NCBI GenBank assembly: GCA_959020415.1
Contig: CAUERX010000016.1
Span: 1 to 32,777, forward strand
DNA: 32,777 nucleotides
From: an uncultured bacterium
GTDB lineage: Bacteria > Bacillota_I > Bacilli_A > RF39 > UBA660
Direction: 5' to 3'
The first letter of the stretch is position 1. Each line of letters starts with the position of its first letter. Below, in pieces: positions 15,779 through 24,422 of this stretch. The notes under the pieces were generated by a model. It saw only the letters and a program-made list of their open reading frames with translations, did no database searches and had not been told where the DNA came from. The translations under genes were made by a program, and so were the position numbers.

Positions 15779-17512
15779 ATGAAAACTAAATATAAATATT
15801 TAATCTTAATCGCAGTGACAATTATCGCATCAATTTTCATCTATAACTATATCGAGGAAAATACAATGGTAGATTTTAAAACTGATCTTTTAGGAGAACA
15901 AAAAGAAATCGAAACTGCACTGTTAACTGATACTAACTACTCTATTAACGATCCAAAAGTGGTTTTAAATCCTTATGAAATTTCACCACTTACGGCTCTT
16001 GTTATTTTTAAAACTAATGATTTAGCGTCCGTTACTGTAACGGTTAAAGGTAAAGATGGTGATGAGGATATCGTTAATACTTTTGTACCAAGCAAAGAAC
16101 ACTTTATATCGATTTACGGACTTTATCCTGACTATGAAAATACAGTTATAATTACGACTAGCGGTGAAGAAAAAGAGCTTAAAATTAAAACTGGCAAAGT
16201 AAAAATTGAACTAGAAAATGCAACAGTTAATAATGAAAACTCAGATGAATTTTTGTTTACGACTTCAAAAGATGTAAATGGTTATCCTGTTGCCTATGAT
16301 AAAAAAGGAAATATTAGATGGTATTTAACAGAATCTTGTGGTTGGGATTTTACAAGACTTAGTAATGGATATGTTTTATTAGGAAGTCCCGATTTAATGA
16401 AAGAACCTTATTACTCATCTGGGCTTGTAGAAATGGATTTACTTGGGAAGGTATATTATGAATATAATCTTCCAGGGGGATATCATCATGATGTATTTGA
16501 AATGACTAATGGAAATCTTTTAGTTCTTTCCAATAATTTTGAGGGTGGAACAAAAGAAGACTATATTGTTGAATTAAATCGGAATACAGGAGAAGTTGTT
16601 AAAAAATTTGATTTATATGATTTAATGCCTAATGATGATGGGGAAAATTGGATATCTTTAAATTCTGTGGCATATAATGCAGCGACTAATTCAATTTTAG
16701 CGGTTGGCGTAAATAAAGATATGATTGTTAATATCGATTACACATCGGGTGAATTAAATAGGTTAATTGCTGATAAAAAGAAGGTTCCAAAGGAATATCA
16801 AAAATATTTGTTGCAAAATGATGGCGAGTTTGAATCCCCTATTAAACCACAGGCTGTAACTTTAACTAAAAATGGAAATTTTGCTTATATAAATAACAAA
16901 GATGGCGAAAATCATTTGATTGAATATACGGTAAATACAAGTGAAAGACGCTTTAAAGAGGTGAAAAATATCAATCTTGGTAAAGCTAGTGCGGATGCCA
17001 ACATTGAATATTCTGATGGTAAATTTATTATTACTCAGGACAAAGAAATTAAAGTTGTTGAAGATGAAGATGTTACTTCATTATTAACAACTGATCATGA
17101 ACTTTACAGCGCTAAATCTACCAAAATGTATGCTGGTGATATGTTTATGAAGGTAGCTGGTATTAGGCTTGGTAGTACTGGTATCACACCAACAACCAAT
17201 GATCATATTGTAATGTTCCATAAAAAGGATCCATCAATATATGAGCAGTATGATTTGCACTTATCTAGTGATTCAAAACATTTTATTGTTGAAGGAACGT
17301 TTAAAAAATCTGACCAAATTCAAATTATATTGGATAATGTTTTAAGTAAAAAAACTTACGATGTTGATACAACTGAAGGAATAGAAACAAAAAGTGGGAA
17401 AATGAAAACTTCAACATATATTAGTAAGCAGGGAGTTTATGGTAAATATTATATTTATTTAAGAATTAATGGTACTATCTATAAATTATCTAAATATTCA
17501 ATGTTTAGTTAA
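15779..17512 (+). CDS. Membrane-anchored arylsulfotransferase (AssT)-like protein, probably lacking the catalytic residues
   Basis: A 577-residue exported protein with one N-terminal membrane helix (7-23), an N-terminal beta domain (about 55-140) and a beta-propeller of the arylsulfate sulfotransferase type (about 155-430), with repeated blades such as GYPVAYDKKGNIRWYL, GGYHHDVFEMTNGNLLVLSN and LNSVAYNAATNSILAV. In characterised AssT, three histidines and an arginine form the active site. Here only the GGYHHD histidines (236-237) remain. The DWxHxNS position reads ENWISLNS (Ser293), the SSRH position reads VGVNK, and the QH position reads PQA. So the fold is kept but sulfotransfer is doubtful. 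The ribosome binding site AGGAGG lies between the def stop and this ATG, so they are co-transcribed. Confidence 0.75.
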   Translation: MKTKYKYLILIAVTIIASIFIYNYIEENTMVDFKTDLLGEQKEIETALLTDTNYSINDPKVVLNPYEISPLTALVIFKTNDLASVTVTVKGKDGDEDIVNTFVPSKEHFISIYGLYPDYENTVIITTSGEEKELKIKTGKVKIELENATVNNENSDEFLFTTSKDVNGYPVAYDKKGNIRWYLTESCGWDFTRLSNGYVLLGSPDLMKEPYYSSGLVEMDLLGKVYYEYNLPGGYHHDVFEMTNGNLLVLSNNFEGGTKEDYIVELNRNTGEVVKKFDLYDLMPNDDGENWISLNSVAYNAATNSILAVGVNKDMIVNIDYTSGELNRLIADKKKVPKEYQKYLLQNDGEFESPIKPQAVTLTKNGNFAYINNKDGENHLIEYTVNTSERRFKEVKNINLGKASADANIEYSDGKFIITQDKEIKVVEDEDVTSLLTTDHELYSAKSTKMYAGDMFMKVAGIRLGSTGITPTTNDHIVMFHKKDPSIYEQYDLHLSSDSKHFIVEGTFKKSDQIQIILDNVLSKKTYDVDTTEGIETKSGKMKTSTYISKQGVYGKYYIYLRINGTIYKLSKYSMFS

Positions 17513-17543
17513 AAAAACACTCGGAAATAATCCGGGTGTTTTT
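17513..17543. terminator. Bidirectional terminator
   Basis: AAAAACACTCGGA (17513-17525) pairs with TCCGGGTGTTTTT (17531-17543), one G-T pair, 5-base loop. It lies between the converging def operon and the ABC-F gene. Confidence 0.85.
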
Positions 17544-19131
17544 AAATATTATATTTTCTAATAAATTCTTCATAATTCATTTGTTTATCTAGATACCCAC
17601 CTTCGCTATCAAAATAAATCAAACGATTAGAAATTGATTCTATTAATTCAGTGTCATAACTTGAAAAAATAACTGGTCCATCAAACTTACTTAAAGCGTT
17701 ATTTAGTGAAGTTATTGATTCGATATCTAAATGATTTGTTGGCTCATCTAATAATAGAACATTGCCTTTATTCATCATCATTTTTGAAAACATCAGTCTA
17801 ACTTTTTCGCCACCAGAAAGGACGTTTGTTGGTTTTAAAGCTTCTTCACCGGAAAATAGCATACGGCCTAGGAAACTTCTAACAAAACTATCGTCTTTAT
17901 TTTCTGAATATTTACGAAGGAAATCTACTAAAGTTTCATTACCTTTAAAATATTCATCATGATTTTTTGGAAAATAAGAGAAAATAACGGTTGTCCCAAT
18001 TTTTATTTCACCACTATCGGGAACTAATTCGCCAGTTAAAACTTTAAATAATGCGGTTTTAGCTATTTCATTTTCTCCGATTAAAGCTATTTTGTCTTCA
18101 GTTCTTAAGGTAAATGAAAAGTCTTTAAGAATTTGTTTGCCTTCGATTGTAACGTTTATTTTTCTTAAATATACAACTTCTTTTCCTAATCTTTTTTCAT
18201 ATTCGAAATTAATATATGGGTATTTTCTAGAAGACGGTTTTAATTCTTCTAATTCGATTTTTTCAAGAAGCTTTTTTCTTGAAGTTGCTTGTTTTGATTT
18301 TGAAGCGTTTGCCGAGAATCTTGCTATAAATGATTGAAGTTCTTTTATTTTTTCTTCTTTTTTCTTATTGCTGTCTTTGATTTGCTTTTGCATCAACTCA
18401 TTTGATTGGTACCAAAAATCATAGTTACCAACACTCATTTTAATACGTTCCCTATCAATGTCTACCATATGGGTACAAACAGTATTTAGAAAATGACGGT
18501 CATGAGAAACTAGAATGACAGTCCCTTTAAAGTTAATTAAAAAGTCTTCAAGCCAAAGTTTACTTTTAATATCTAATCCGTTTGTTGGTTCGTCTAAAAG
18601 CAAAATATCAGGGTTACCAAATAAAGCTGATGCTAATAAAACTTTAACTTTGTCTTTTTCTTTAAGGTTAGCCATTTGTTCATCATAAAAACTATTATCA
18701 ATGCCTAAGCCTGATAAAAGAATTGCAGCTTCGCTTTCGGCTTCCCAGCCATTCAAAGCTTCAAATTCGGCCTCTAGTTTACCCACTTTAATACCATCTT
18801 CATCAGTAAAGTCTGGTTTCATATACAAAGCTTCTTTTTCTTTCATAATGCTATAAAGTTTTTCATTTCCCATAACAACCGTATCTAAAACGCTATATTC
18901 ATCACAGGCATTATGGTTTTGTTTTAATACTGATAGTCTATCATGCTTATCTTTAACTATTTCGCCTTTGGTGGTTTCTACATCGCCGGTTAATAGTTTT
19001 AAAAAGGTACTTTTACCAGCACCGTTGGCACCAATAACACCATAGCAATTATCTTCATTAAATTCTAAGTTAACATCCTCAAATAATACTCTACTACCAA
19101 ATCGTAGAGTTACGTTTTTTACTTGTAACAT
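17542..19131 (-). CDS. ABC-F family ATPase (YkpA/YbiT-like)
   Basis: Soluble protein with two fused ATPase domains and no membrane domain, of the ribosome-associated ABC-F family. In 529 residues, domain 1 has GANGAGKST, LLLDEPTNGLD and LVSHDRHFL. A charged linker follows, with a Lys-rich coil and the FIARFSANASKSKQATSRKK signature. Domain 2 has GENEIAKTA in place of a standard Walker A, LGRMLFSGEE, LSGGEKVRLMFSK and LLLDEPTNHLDIES. The GENE-AKT variant and the GRMLFSGEE segment are, as I recall, typical of the YkpA/YbiT group. Domain 2 has SSYD where the switch histidine (SHD) is expected. The in-frame GTG nine bases upstream belongs to the AGGTG ribosome binding site; the ATG at 19131 is preferred. 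Confidence 0.9.
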   Translation of the reverse strand: MLQVKNVTLRFGSRVLFEDVNLEFNEDNCYGVIGANGAGKSTFLKLLTGDVETTKGEIVKDKHDRLSVLKQNHNACDEYSVLDTVVMGNEKLYSIMKEKEALYMKPDFTDEDGIKVGKLEAEFEALNGWEAESEAAILLSGLGIDNSFYDEQMANLKEKDKVKVLLASALFGNPDILLLDEPTNGLDIKSKLWLEDFLINFKGTVILVSHDRHFLNTVCTHMVDIDRERIKMSVGNYDFWYQSNELMQKQIKDSNKKKEEKIKELQSFIARFSANASKSKQATSRKKLLEKIELEELKPSSRKYPYINFEYEKRLGKEVVYLRKINVTIEGKQILKDFSFTLRTEDKIALIGENEIAKTALFKVLTGELVPDSGEIKIGTTVIFSYFPKNHDEYFKGNETLVDFLRKYSENKDDSFVRSFLGRMLFSGEEALKPTNVLSGGEKVRLMFSKMMMNKGNVLLLDEPTNHLDIESITSLNNALSKFDGPVIFSSYDTELIESISNRLIYFDSEGGYLDKQMNYEEFIRKYNI

Positions 19132-19147
19132 ATTTATCACCTATCCG

Positions 19148-19176
19148 ATTATATCATATTATCCTTATTTAGGCAA
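19148..19176 (-). promoter_or_regulatory. Promoter of the ABC-F gene
   Basis: Minus strand: TTGCCT (19176-19171), 17-base spacer, TATAAT (19153-19148). The -35 box lies next to the terminator of smc. Confidence 0.65.
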
Positions 19177-19177
19177 A

Positions 19178-19205
19178 GAAAAAAGAGGCTTATCTTTTAC
19201 CTCTT
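19178..19205 (-). terminator. Terminator of smc
   Basis: Minus strand AAGAGG and CCTCTT (19205-19200 and 19188-19183) enclose an 11-base loop and are followed by a run of T, about 50 bases after the smc stop. Confidence 0.7.
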
Positions 19206-19257
19206 AAAATTGTTGTTCATTTTTACTTGTTTTAATTATTATAGGATAATAATTTAT

Positions 19258-22200
19258 TTATTTTTCAATTTCTTCCAATTTGACACTCACTAATTTACTA
19301 ACTCCTGACTCTTGCATAGTTATTCCATATAACACGTCAGCATATTCCATTGTTTTCTTTTTGTGGGTTATAATAATAAATTGTGACTTGTTTTTTAAAG
19401 TTGTAACGTATTTACCAAAGGTATCGACGTTAACTTCGTCTAAAGCTGCTTCAACTTCGTCTAAAATACAAAATGGCGCTGGTCTAGACTTGATAATAGC
19501 AAATAATAAACTAATAGCTGTTAAAGTCTTTTCGCCTCCTGATAATAGGGAAATACTACTTAGTTTCTTTCCGGGCGGACTAGCAACAATTTCAACTCCA
19601 GTTTCTAGTAAATCATTTGGATCCGTTAGTTTTAAAGTGGCAGTTCCACCTTTGAATAATTCTTTAAAAGTTTCTTCGAAATTTTCGTTAATAACCTTAA
19701 AGGAATTATTAAATTCTTTGATCATCACTTTATCCATTTCGTCAATGATTTGTAATAAAGTATTCTCGGCTTCAGTTAAATCATTTATTTGACTTAACAA
19801 AAATTCATATCTAGTACTAACGCGTTCATATTCTTCTGGGGCAGCTAAATTGACAATTCCAATTTCTTTTAGCTTGCGTTTTAAACTATTAACTTTTGTC
19901 TTAGCCAGATTATAATCGAGATCTAATTTGTAATTATCTTTGGCTTTTTCATAAGTCATACTATAAGTTTCGCTTAAAGTATTTAATAAATTGTCTAATT
20001 TAACGTCCATACGATTAACACTAATTTCTAAATCTTTTAATTCATTTGTTTTAATACTATAAATACTATTTTCTTTTTTTACAGAAAGTTCATATTCTTC
20101 CAGTGACTCATTAAGATTTTGCTTTTCTTTATTTAATATATCAAGTTCTTTGGCTTTTTCTTCTTTTTGTTTCACGGTATTATAGTACTTATCAATAATT
20201 TCTTCTTCTTCTTTAGAAAGAGCTCCACCTAAAATATTGTTAGTTCCATTAATGTCAAGGTTGTTTTTTTCTAAATTATCTTTCAAAGTTTTTATGGCTT
20301 GATTTTTGCTATTAATTTGCTCTTGCTTAAGAAGTTTATCTTTGCTTAAAAGATATGCTTTATCTTCTAGCGATTTTAATTCATAATCTATTTCATTAAT
20401 TTTGTTTTCAGAATCCTCAATTTTTTTAATTAAATTAGAAATATCTTTTAAAGTATTTTCTAATTCGTATTTATCACTGATAACATTACGGGTTTTATTT
20501 TGTTTTCCTCCGGTCATTGAACCCCCAACATGAATGATTTCGCCAGTTAGAGTCACAATGCGATATCTAGAATTTATTAATTTACTTAATTTTGTAGCAT
20601 CATCGATATTTTCTGTTACTAAGACATTACCAAGTTGATTTAATATGATATTATTATATTTATCTTCGTTTTTGACTAAATCACTAGCGACACAAACGAA
20701 GTATGGTTCATGATTAATGGTGTTCATAGTTTCGTTATCAATGTATTTTCCTTTTATAATATTTAACGGAAAGAAAGTTGCACGGCCAATAGTTTTTAAG
20801 TAGTTAATGGCTTCTTTAGCACATCTTTCATCATCAACCACTATATTATTAGCGCTATAACCTAAGGCGGTTGTGATGGCTAAGGAATATTTTTCATCTA
20901 TTTCAATAAGATTGCCAATAATATTATGAATCCCACGCAATTTAGGATTATTTAAAACACTTTTAACGGCAGTTGGTAAACCACTACCATTTTCAATACT
21001 ATTTTTTAATAAATCGGCTTTTATTTCTAAATTATGTTTTTGTCTAACATTGGTAGTTAAAGCGGTTTCAGCTTGATTCTTTTTAGATTTTAATTCAGCT
21101 AATTGATTATTTATGCTTTTTATTTTATCATCTAAATTAGTTATTTCGTGGTTGATATTTATTATATCGGTTTCAAGGCTATTTATTTCATTTTCTAATT
21201 TTAAGCCTTTTTCTTTTAATTCTAAAATTGTATTATGTAATCTAGCGTCGTCTACTTCGTAATTTTTACGTTCTGTTATAATAGCTTTTTGGCTATTCAA
21301 TCTTTCGGCTAACGTTGTTAATTCTAATATTTGGCTTTGTACATCTTTAATTTTATTATCAATTTTAGCGATTTGATTTTTAAATAAAGCGGTTTTTGCT
21401 TCAGAAGCAGTACTTGAAGATGATAATTTTATTATTTCATCATTTAAAGCGTCGATTTTTGTTTTGCTTTCTTGATATTGATAATTTATGTTGGTGATGT
21501 CTTCAGTAATTAAAGCTATCTCAACATTTTCTAATTCGTCTTTTGTTTTAGTATATTCTAAAGCTTTTTCTTTAGCTTCTTTTAATGGTTCGATCTGTGG
21601 TTCTAACTCTTTTATTATATCATTTATGCGATTTAAGTTATTATGAGTTTTATCTAATTTACGAATGGCTTCTTCCTTGCGTCTTTTATATTTCAAAACA
21701 CCGGCTGCCTCTTCAAAAATCACTCTTCTTTCTGTTGGTTTACTACTAATTATTGATTCGATTTTACCTTGAGATATAATGTTAAAGCTTTCTTTGGCAA
21801 TGCCGCTATCTAATAATAAGTTTGTAATATCTTTTAATCTAACTCTTTCATTATTTAAAAAGTATTCGTTAGTTCCATCTTTATATACTCTTCTTTTTAT
21901 AGCAACTTCATCATATTCTAAAGGAAGATATTTATCAGTATTATCAAATATTAAACTAACGGAGGCAACATTCATAGGATTTCGGCTTTTACTACCAGAA
22001 AAAATGACGTCTGTCATATTGCCGTCACCACGAAGTGATTTTACTGATTGTTCACCTAACACCCATCTAACAGCATCGACAATATTGCTCTTACCTGAAC
22101 CATTTGGTCCAACAATCCCTGTTATACCATTAGTTAATTCAATATCAGTTTTATCAGCAAAGGATTTAAAACCTTGTGCTTTTATTTCTTTTAAGTACAT
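19258..22200 (-). CDS. smc: Chromosome partition protein SMC
   Basis: The ATPase of the SMC-ScpAB condensin, which compacts and segregates the chromosome. In 980 residues it has the N-terminal head with Walker A (GPNGSGKSN, 31-39) and IISQGKIESI; a coiled coil; a hinge domain at about 405-570, starting GLPTAVKSVL and including ALGYSANNIVVDD and HVGGSMTGG; a second coil; and the C-terminal head with LLSGGEKTLTAISLL (near 880), Walker B CILDEVEAALDEVN and THKKKTME. Typical bacterial SMC proteins have about 1150-1200 residues with the hinge near 500-660, so each arm is about 100 residues shorter here. Heads and hinge look intact. It has its own promoter; ftsY or rnc, common neighbours, are not adjacent. 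Confidence 0.95.
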   Translation of the reverse strand: MYLKEIKAQGFKSFADKTDIELTNGITGIVGPNGSGKSNIVDAVRWVLGEQSVKSLRGDGNMTDVIFSGSKSRNPMNVASVSLIFDNTDKYLPLEYDEVAIKRRVYKDGTNEYFLNNERVRLKDITNLLLDSGIAKESFNIISQGKIESIISSKPTERRVIFEEAAGVLKYKRRKEEAIRKLDKTHNNLNRINDIIKELEPQIEPLKEAKEKALEYTKTKDELENVEIALITEDITNINYQYQESKTKIDALNDEIIKLSSSSTASEAKTALFKNQIAKIDNKIKDVQSQILELTTLAERLNSQKAIITERKNYEVDDARLHNTILELKEKGLKLENEINSLETDIININHEITNLDDKIKSINNQLAELKSKKNQAETALTTNVRQKHNLEIKADLLKNSIENGSGLPTAVKSVLNNPKLRGIHNIIGNLIEIDEKYSLAITTALGYSANNIVVDDERCAKEAINYLKTIGRATFFPLNIIKGKYIDNETMNTINHEPYFVCVASDLVKNEDKYNNIILNQLGNVLVTENIDDATKLSKLINSRYRIVTLTGEIIHVGGSMTGGKQNKTRNVISDKYELENTLKDISNLIKKIEDSENKINEIDYELKSLEDKAYLLSKDKLLKQEQINSKNQAIKTLKDNLEKNNLDINGTNNILGGALSKEEEEIIDKYYNTVKQKEEKAKELDILNKEKQNLNESLEEYELSVKKENSIYSIKTNELKDLEISVNRMDVKLDNLLNTLSETYSMTYEKAKDNYKLDLDYNLAKTKVNSLKRKLKEIGIVNLAAPEEYERVSTRYEFLLSQINDLTEAENTLLQIIDEMDKVMIKEFNNSFKVINENFEETFKELFKGGTATLKLTDPNDLLETGVEIVASPPGKKLSSISLLSGGEKTLTAISLLFAIIKSRPAPFCILDEVEAALDEVNVDTFGKYVTTLKNKSQFIIITHKKKTMEYADVLYGITMQESGVSKLVSVKLEEIEK

Positions 22201-22222
22201 ACTATCACCTTACATTTCTTTA

Positions 22223-22251
22223 ATTATAACAAAAATACATAGAAAAAACAA
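22223..22251 (-). promoter_or_regulatory. Promoter of smc (extended -10)
   Basis: Minus strand: TTGTTT (22251-22246), 17-base spacer, TATAAT (22228-22223) preceded by TGT. The -35 box lies in the T run of the terminator of the preceding gene. Confidence 0.7.
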
Positions 22252-22278
22252 TCGGTTATAAATAGTGATTGCTTTTTC
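22241..22278 (-). terminator. Terminator of the tcdA operon
   Basis: On the minus strand CAATC (22271-22267) and GATTG (22253-22249) pair around a 13-base loop and are followed by TTTTTT. The stem is short, so the strength is uncertain. Confidence 0.5.
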
Positions 22279-22289
22279 ATTTAATAGGT

Positions 22290-22820
22290 TTAATTTACTA
22301 AGATTAATGTTAGGAAATCAGCAATAGAAGTGCCTGTATCTTTCCACCAAAATCCCATGTCTTTTAAACGGTTGTTTTTTGTATTTCTATTATCAATTAT
22401 TAAAACGGCAGAATCTTTTTCTTCATTTAATTGAATATTTGTCGTATATCTTTGATACCTATTTTTTAAATCTTCTAGTTCTTCTTTAGTTCCATATATA
22501 AGCAAGTCTCCTTTATTTATATATACACTATCTCTGACAAAGGTTTTTAAAAAAGGTTTTACTGTTTGGTAATTACAAATTACATTATCAATACGTTTCT
22601 TTTTAAATATTTTGCGAATTTTTTTTATATTTATGGTACGCCCTTTTTCTTTTAATTTCATCTTTTTCTTATTAAAATTTGAAGAGGTTTCTTCTAGTAA
22701 ATAGCAAGTTTCAATACTGTTATTATTCCGAATAGCTTTTTTTATTTTTTCACTTTTGATGCCAATACCTACTAGACTTCCTTGCATCGATTTTATTTTG
22801 GTTAATAAAAATTTTTCCAT
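22290..22820 (-). CDS. Hypothetical basic protein coupled to tcdA
   Basis: A 176-residue protein that I do not recognise. The middle (about 50-80) is very rich in lysine (NKKKMKLKEKGR, KKIRKIFKKKR); the C-terminal half looks like an alpha/beta domain with a strand AVLIIDN followed by a conserved-looking tail (LKDMGFWWKDTGTSIADFL). No membrane helix is evident. The gene starts one base after the stop codon of tcdA, with the ribosome binding site inside the end of tcdA, so the two are translated as a pair. Basic charge and pairing with a tRNA-modifying enzyme allow a guess at RNA binding, but there is no direct evidence. Confidence 0.7.
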   Translation of the reverse strand: MEKFLLTKIKSMQGSLVGIGIKSEKIKKAIRNNNSIETCYLLEETSSNFNKKKMKLKEKGRTINIKKIRKIFKKKRIDNVICNYQTVKPFLKTFVRDSVYINKGDLLIYGTKEELEDLKNRYQRYTTNIQLNEEKDSAVLIIDNRNTKNNRLKDMGFWWKDTGTSIADFLTLILVN

Positions 22821-22821
22821 C

Positions 22822-23493
22822 TTACTCCTCCTTTAATAGTTCATTTATCGCATAATTTGCACATAATAGTCCAGCAACTGCTGGGACAAAGGCATTTGAA
22901 CCTACTTTATCAATAATTATTGGTTTTTCAGTTGAAGAAACTACTGGAACTTTTCCATTTATTTTTTCTTCTTTTAAAAATTTTCGAATTTCTCTTGCTA
23001 TTGGATCATAACTAGTTTTACGGACATCGATAATTTCTAATTTGCTGGCGTCCATTTTATTACCAGTTCCACAAGCAGAAATGAATTTTATTTTATTTTT
23101 AAGACAATTTTTTATAATTGCTTTTTTAGTAAGTAAAGTATCTTCAGCATCAATTAAGAAATCTATTTTGTTTTTAAAAATAATATCGATGTTGTCTTTA
23201 GTGATAAAGTCTTTTATTTTTATAATTTTGCATTCTTTATTTATTTCGTTTTTACGATTTTCGGCTTCATCCACTTTATAATTACCAATGTTGGTATTTA
23301 AGGCTAGGAGCTGACGATTTAAGTTAGTAAGGTCGACTTTATCATTATCAACGACAATTATTTGGCCAATACCGCTACGAACTAAGGCCTCAAAAGCATA
23401 GCTGCCAACACCACCTAAACCAATTAACAGTACGGTTTTGGATTTTAATATATTGATTTTTTCACCAATTAATAATTCTAACCTATCAAACAT
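22822..23493 (-). CDS. tcdA: tRNA threonylcarbamoyladenosine dehydratase-like E1 enzyme (TcdA/YgdL)
   Basis: An E1-like ATP-dependent enzyme that cyclises the threonylcarbamoyl group on A37 of tRNAs (t6A to ct6A). The 223-residue protein has the ThiF/MoeB-type nucleotide-binding start (LIGLGGVGSYAFEALVRSGI, 23-42), VDNDKVDLTNLNRQ with the adenylation arginine, DAEDTLLTKKAII in place of the more usual DAxDT, SACGTGNKMDASKL, DPIAREIRKFLKE and the C-terminal VPAVAGLLCANYAINELL. These segments are characteristic of TcdA rather than of other E1 relatives. The ATG has AGGTGA at seven bases. It leads a two-gene unit with the coupled hypothetical protein. Confidence 0.88.
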   Translation of the reverse strand: MFDRLELLIGEKINILKSKTVLLIGLGGVGSYAFEALVRSGIGQIIVVDNDKVDLTNLNRQLLALNTNIGNYKVDEAENRKNEINKECKIIKIKDFITKDNIDIIFKNKIDFLIDAEDTLLTKKAIIKNCLKNKIKFISACGTGNKMDASKLEIIDVRKTSYDPIAREIRKFLKEEKINGKVPVVSSTEKPIIIDKVGSNAFVPAVAGLLCANYAINELLKEE

Positions 23494-23530
23494 CTAATTC
23501 ACCTAGTCAACATTATACACTAAATCAATG

Positions 23531-23560
23531 AAAAAAAGAAGTTTCCTTCTTTTTTTTTCG
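23531..23560. terminator. Terminator after the surface-protein 3' fragment
   Basis: AAAAAAGAAG and CTTCTTTTTT around TTTC, with long A and T runs on both sides. It ends minus-strand transcription coming from the gene fragment at 23600 and insulates tcdA. Confidence 0.8.
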
Positions 23561-23599
23561 CGGTTTTATTATATACTTCATTCTTAGGTTTGCTTATTT

Positions 23600-24244
23600 C
23601 TATGCTATTTTATATGGTTTTTCTTGTGTTCCCTCTCCTGTTAATGTGATGTCAGATTTCAGATAGAGAACTGGCCACACTGTAAAGTCAAATTGGCGTG
23701 CGGAATTATGGTTGATTGCTCCAACTGAACGCACATACAACGCTTTGGTTGATATATCGGCGTCTGGAGAAATTGTCCATGGGAAATTTTTATTATACAA
23801 GTAGTTTGTTGTTTTACATATTGAAGCATTAATATTATTTAAACTAAAATTACCACATTGTTCTATATTAGTATTTGCCCTTAAGTAATCACTTACACTC
23901 ATTAATCCTATATTTCCTGTCCATACAGTTCCATTCTCACTTGCTATTTGTCCGGCTAAATCTGTATTACCATATGTTACAGCCACAATACCGTATGCAT
24001 GGCTTTGTATTTGAGACTGTGCATCTGCTGATAAACTATTATAGTAATCATTATTTAAGTATGTATTTAATGTGGCTGGTCGTACCCAATTGTTTGATTC
24101 AGAAGAATCCCACTGCTTCTTTCCAATATTTGCATTTCTTATTATCTTTAATACCCTATCATTTTCAACAGCGATCATTCGCCACTCTTCATTATTGAAT
24201 GAGATATAGTATTCTGTATACCTATACAAAGTTCCAGAAAACAA
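23600..24244 (-). pseudogene. 3' half of a surface-protein gene split by an integrative element
   Basis: An open frame of about 214 residues without a proper start: its only start candidate is a TTG at 24244 with no ribosome binding site. From the motif YISFNNEEWRMIAVENDRVL onward it reads as the C-terminal domain seen in secreted or surface proteins of related gut bacteria (DUF6273-like): NNWVRPATLNTYLNNDYYNS, WTGNIGLMSVSDYLRA, WPVLYLKS and the ending GEGTQEKPYKIA. The signal peptide and N-terminal domain are missing and are found 7.8 kb away at 32019-32681 on the same strand, where the protein stops just after YITFN. The two pieces join in frame at a shared ATTGAATG (plus strand). Bases upstream of about 24201 belong to the element, so residues before YISFN are not native. 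Confidence 0.8.
24194..24201. repeat. Left attachment site core of the integrative element
   Basis: ATTGAATG, identical to 32037-32044 and in the same orientation. On the coding strand both read CATTCAAT, within the codons of YISFN here and YITFN at the right end. Confidence 0.65.
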
Positions 24245-24351
24245 CCATTTTATCCGAAAAACAACATTTAATGAATTATATTAATATAAAATTCGTATTC
24301 ACTTCTATAATTATTCGTATTTTTTTAGCTGAATTATCATATTTTTTTATC

Positions 24352-24378
24352 AAAAAAAGCTTGGATACAATACCAAGC
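24352..24378 (-). terminator. Terminator of the integrase operon
   Basis: On the minus strand GCTTGG and CCAAGC pair around an 8-base loop and are followed by seven T. It lies 45 bases after the integrase stop; the rest of 24202-24422 shows no gene. Confidence 0.75.
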
Positions 24379-24398
24379 CACAAATTTACTAATTAACA
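24377..24398. repeat. Left copy of a 22-base imperfect direct repeat
   Basis: GCCACAAATTTACTAATTAACA; 18 of 22 bases match 31923-31944 near the other end of the element. Each copy lies beside a terminator-like hairpin. It could be a recombinase arm-binding site. Confidence 0.45.
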
Positions 24399-24422
24399 CT
24401 AAATAATATTAAATAAAATTAC

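Noticed and set aside
21779..22261. Long plus-strand frame opposite the start of smc
   Set aside because: It is the antisense of the highly conserved SMC head domain and has no ribosome binding site.
24194..24201. Integration at a tRNA gene
   Set aside because: Many such elements use tRNA genes, but no tRNA-like cloverleaf or CCA end is visible at either junction. The shared core lies in protein-coding sequence.
24199..24396. Plus-strand reading frame across the left element end
   Set aside because: It crosses the attachment core and the integrase terminator, lacks a ribosome binding site and resembles no protein I know.
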